Assembly (NCBI GenBank): GCA_002633005.1
Contig: NMRA01000529.1
Location: forward strand, 186,001-250,000
Origin: Phoronis australis
Taxonomy: Eukaryota; Phoronida; Phoronidae
Direction: 5' to 3'
Length of the DNA stretch: 64,000 nt
The notes under the pieces are model-generated. The model ran no database searches, was not told where the DNA came from, and was given only the letters and a program-made list of their open reading frames with translations. The translations under genes and the position numbers were made by a program. This document shows, one piece after another, positions 63,119 to 64,000 of the stretch. The stretch's first letter is position 1. Every line of letters begins with the position of its first letter.

Positions 63119-63915
63119 TTGAAGTTTACTGAAACTGCTAAAACTCTATCAGAATCTGCCGGAAGAGCTTTGGACGCTTTACTTAATAAATTTAAAAAGA
63201 ATAAAAATATGAGGTACAGAACAGTCACTACATTATTCAATGCTTGTGTTGTGCCTGTTAGAGATTATTGTGTAGGGGTCTGGGGCGTCTCTAGTCTACA
63301 GGATTATGATGTCATTCAGAATAGAGCCGCGCGATTTTTATTGGGCGTTCACAAATTCGCTCCTAATCATGCTGTTATGGGTGACATGGGGTGGGAAATC
63401 CCCAGTGTTAGGCGGAAAATTGAGCTTTTGAGAATGTGGAATCATATTATTAATTTCGAGGATGATAGATTAACATACCGAATATTTTGGTGGGACTACA
63501 CTACCTGTACTAATAATTGGTCGTCTGAAGTCTTGAGCGGATTGTTTTCATGACTTACATGTACATGTACTTGTACGTTCAGTTAATCTGTCTCGCTGCA
63601 AGAGTATTTTGCATGATTTAGCCTGTAATAGGTGGTTGTTTGAAAGCCGTTCGAAACCAAAGCTAAGAACCTATGTTTTGATAAAGAATGTCTTTGAAGT
63701 TGAGCCTTACGTGCATTTAGCCTTAACTCGGCCTAGTAGGTCAATTCTTGCTCAAATTAGAACCGGAACCCTACAGCTATTGTTTGAGGTTGGGCGTTTT
63801 CTTTCTCTAGAATTTGATGACAGAATTTGCTGTCTTTGTCACACTGGTCAGGTCGAAACTGAACTACATTTTCTGTTTGAGTGTCCGTTTTTCTTAGATG
63901 ACAGAAACACCTTTT
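63119..63915 (+). mobile_element. LINE ORF2 3' fragment
   Basis: Two frames broken near 63550: FTETAKTLSESAGRALDALL, YCVGVWGVSSLQDYDVIQNR, ARFLLGVHKFAPNHAVMGDM; then SRSILAQIRTGTLQLLFEVG, ICCLCHTGQVETELHFLFEC. Same family as 2320-4350 (shared ALxALxxKxKxxxNMR and the Cys/His end). Continues toward the window end; no host gene. Confidence 0.8.
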
Positions 63916-64000
63916 AATTGTCAAGTTGAGATTAAATATCCACGATTCCGTGCAGAAAGCTGTGAAAATAAATTAATTACAATCATGCAAAAATATGTTA

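Noticed and set aside
1..64000. CRISPR arrays, bacterial operons, phage genes, tRNA or rRNA genes
   Set aside because: Sequence is a eukaryotic multi-exon gene with transposons. The regular repeated exons are EGF modules, not CRISPR spacers, and I saw no tRNA-like or rRNA-like segments.

Overview
This is a piece of an animal (metazoan) nuclear genome. It has short phase-consistent exons separated by long introns with GT-AG boundaries, LINE, Penelope-like and DNA-transposon debris, simple repeats and assembly gaps (N runs at 48597-48725 and 59028-59891, single n at 25313, 46678 and 60574). The domain repertoire (VWDE-like protein, extracellular MIB/HERC2 domain, long calcium-binding EGF arrays, P2X7-like mobile ORFs) and very frequent TACATGTA palindromes fit a highly heterozygous marine invertebrate. 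Amphioxus would fit, but the species cannot be fixed from sequence alone.

Nearly the whole window is one minus-strand gene, from a start codon at 62516-62514 to a stop at 789-787. I reconstructed 46 coding exons by reading acceptor, donor and codon phase at every junction. They sum to 6675 nt with no frame break, about 2224 residues. Order in the protein: signal peptide; C-type-lectin-like segment; MIB/HERC2 domain; two EGF modules; D8C cysteine domain; VWDE-type middle region; von Willebrand D domain; split EGF and the VWDE CxxxxxPC...LTCHF region; three CxIxGxCY repeats; nineteen C-terminal EGF modules, mostly calcium-binding; one transmembrane helix; short cytoplasmic tail. It reads as a large cell-surface adhesion or receptor-like protein related to VWDE. 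The domain order is seen in sequence; function is inference.

Layout from low to high coordinates: 0.8-1.7 kb tail and membrane exons; 2-16.5 kb EGF array, built by block duplication of several exons and containing dead exons and three modules that lost the same two cysteines; 17-24.4 kb VWDE core and VWD; 24.1-26.5 kb an uncollapsed duplicate of a VWD exon joined by one n, probably two haplotypes; 26.7-34 kb VWD start, VWDE middle and D8C; 35-43 kb two EGFs and MIB second half, with foldback elements; 43-56 kb MIB first half and lectin-like exons amid transposons, including a complete TTAA-flanked element with a P2X7-like cysteine motif; 57-62 kb Harbinger and LINE debris in the first intron; 62.5 kb signal-peptide exon; 63.1-64 kb LINE fragment.

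I saw no tRNA, rRNA, CRISPR array or second complete host gene. Exon boundaries and family assignments come from manual reading without database searches.
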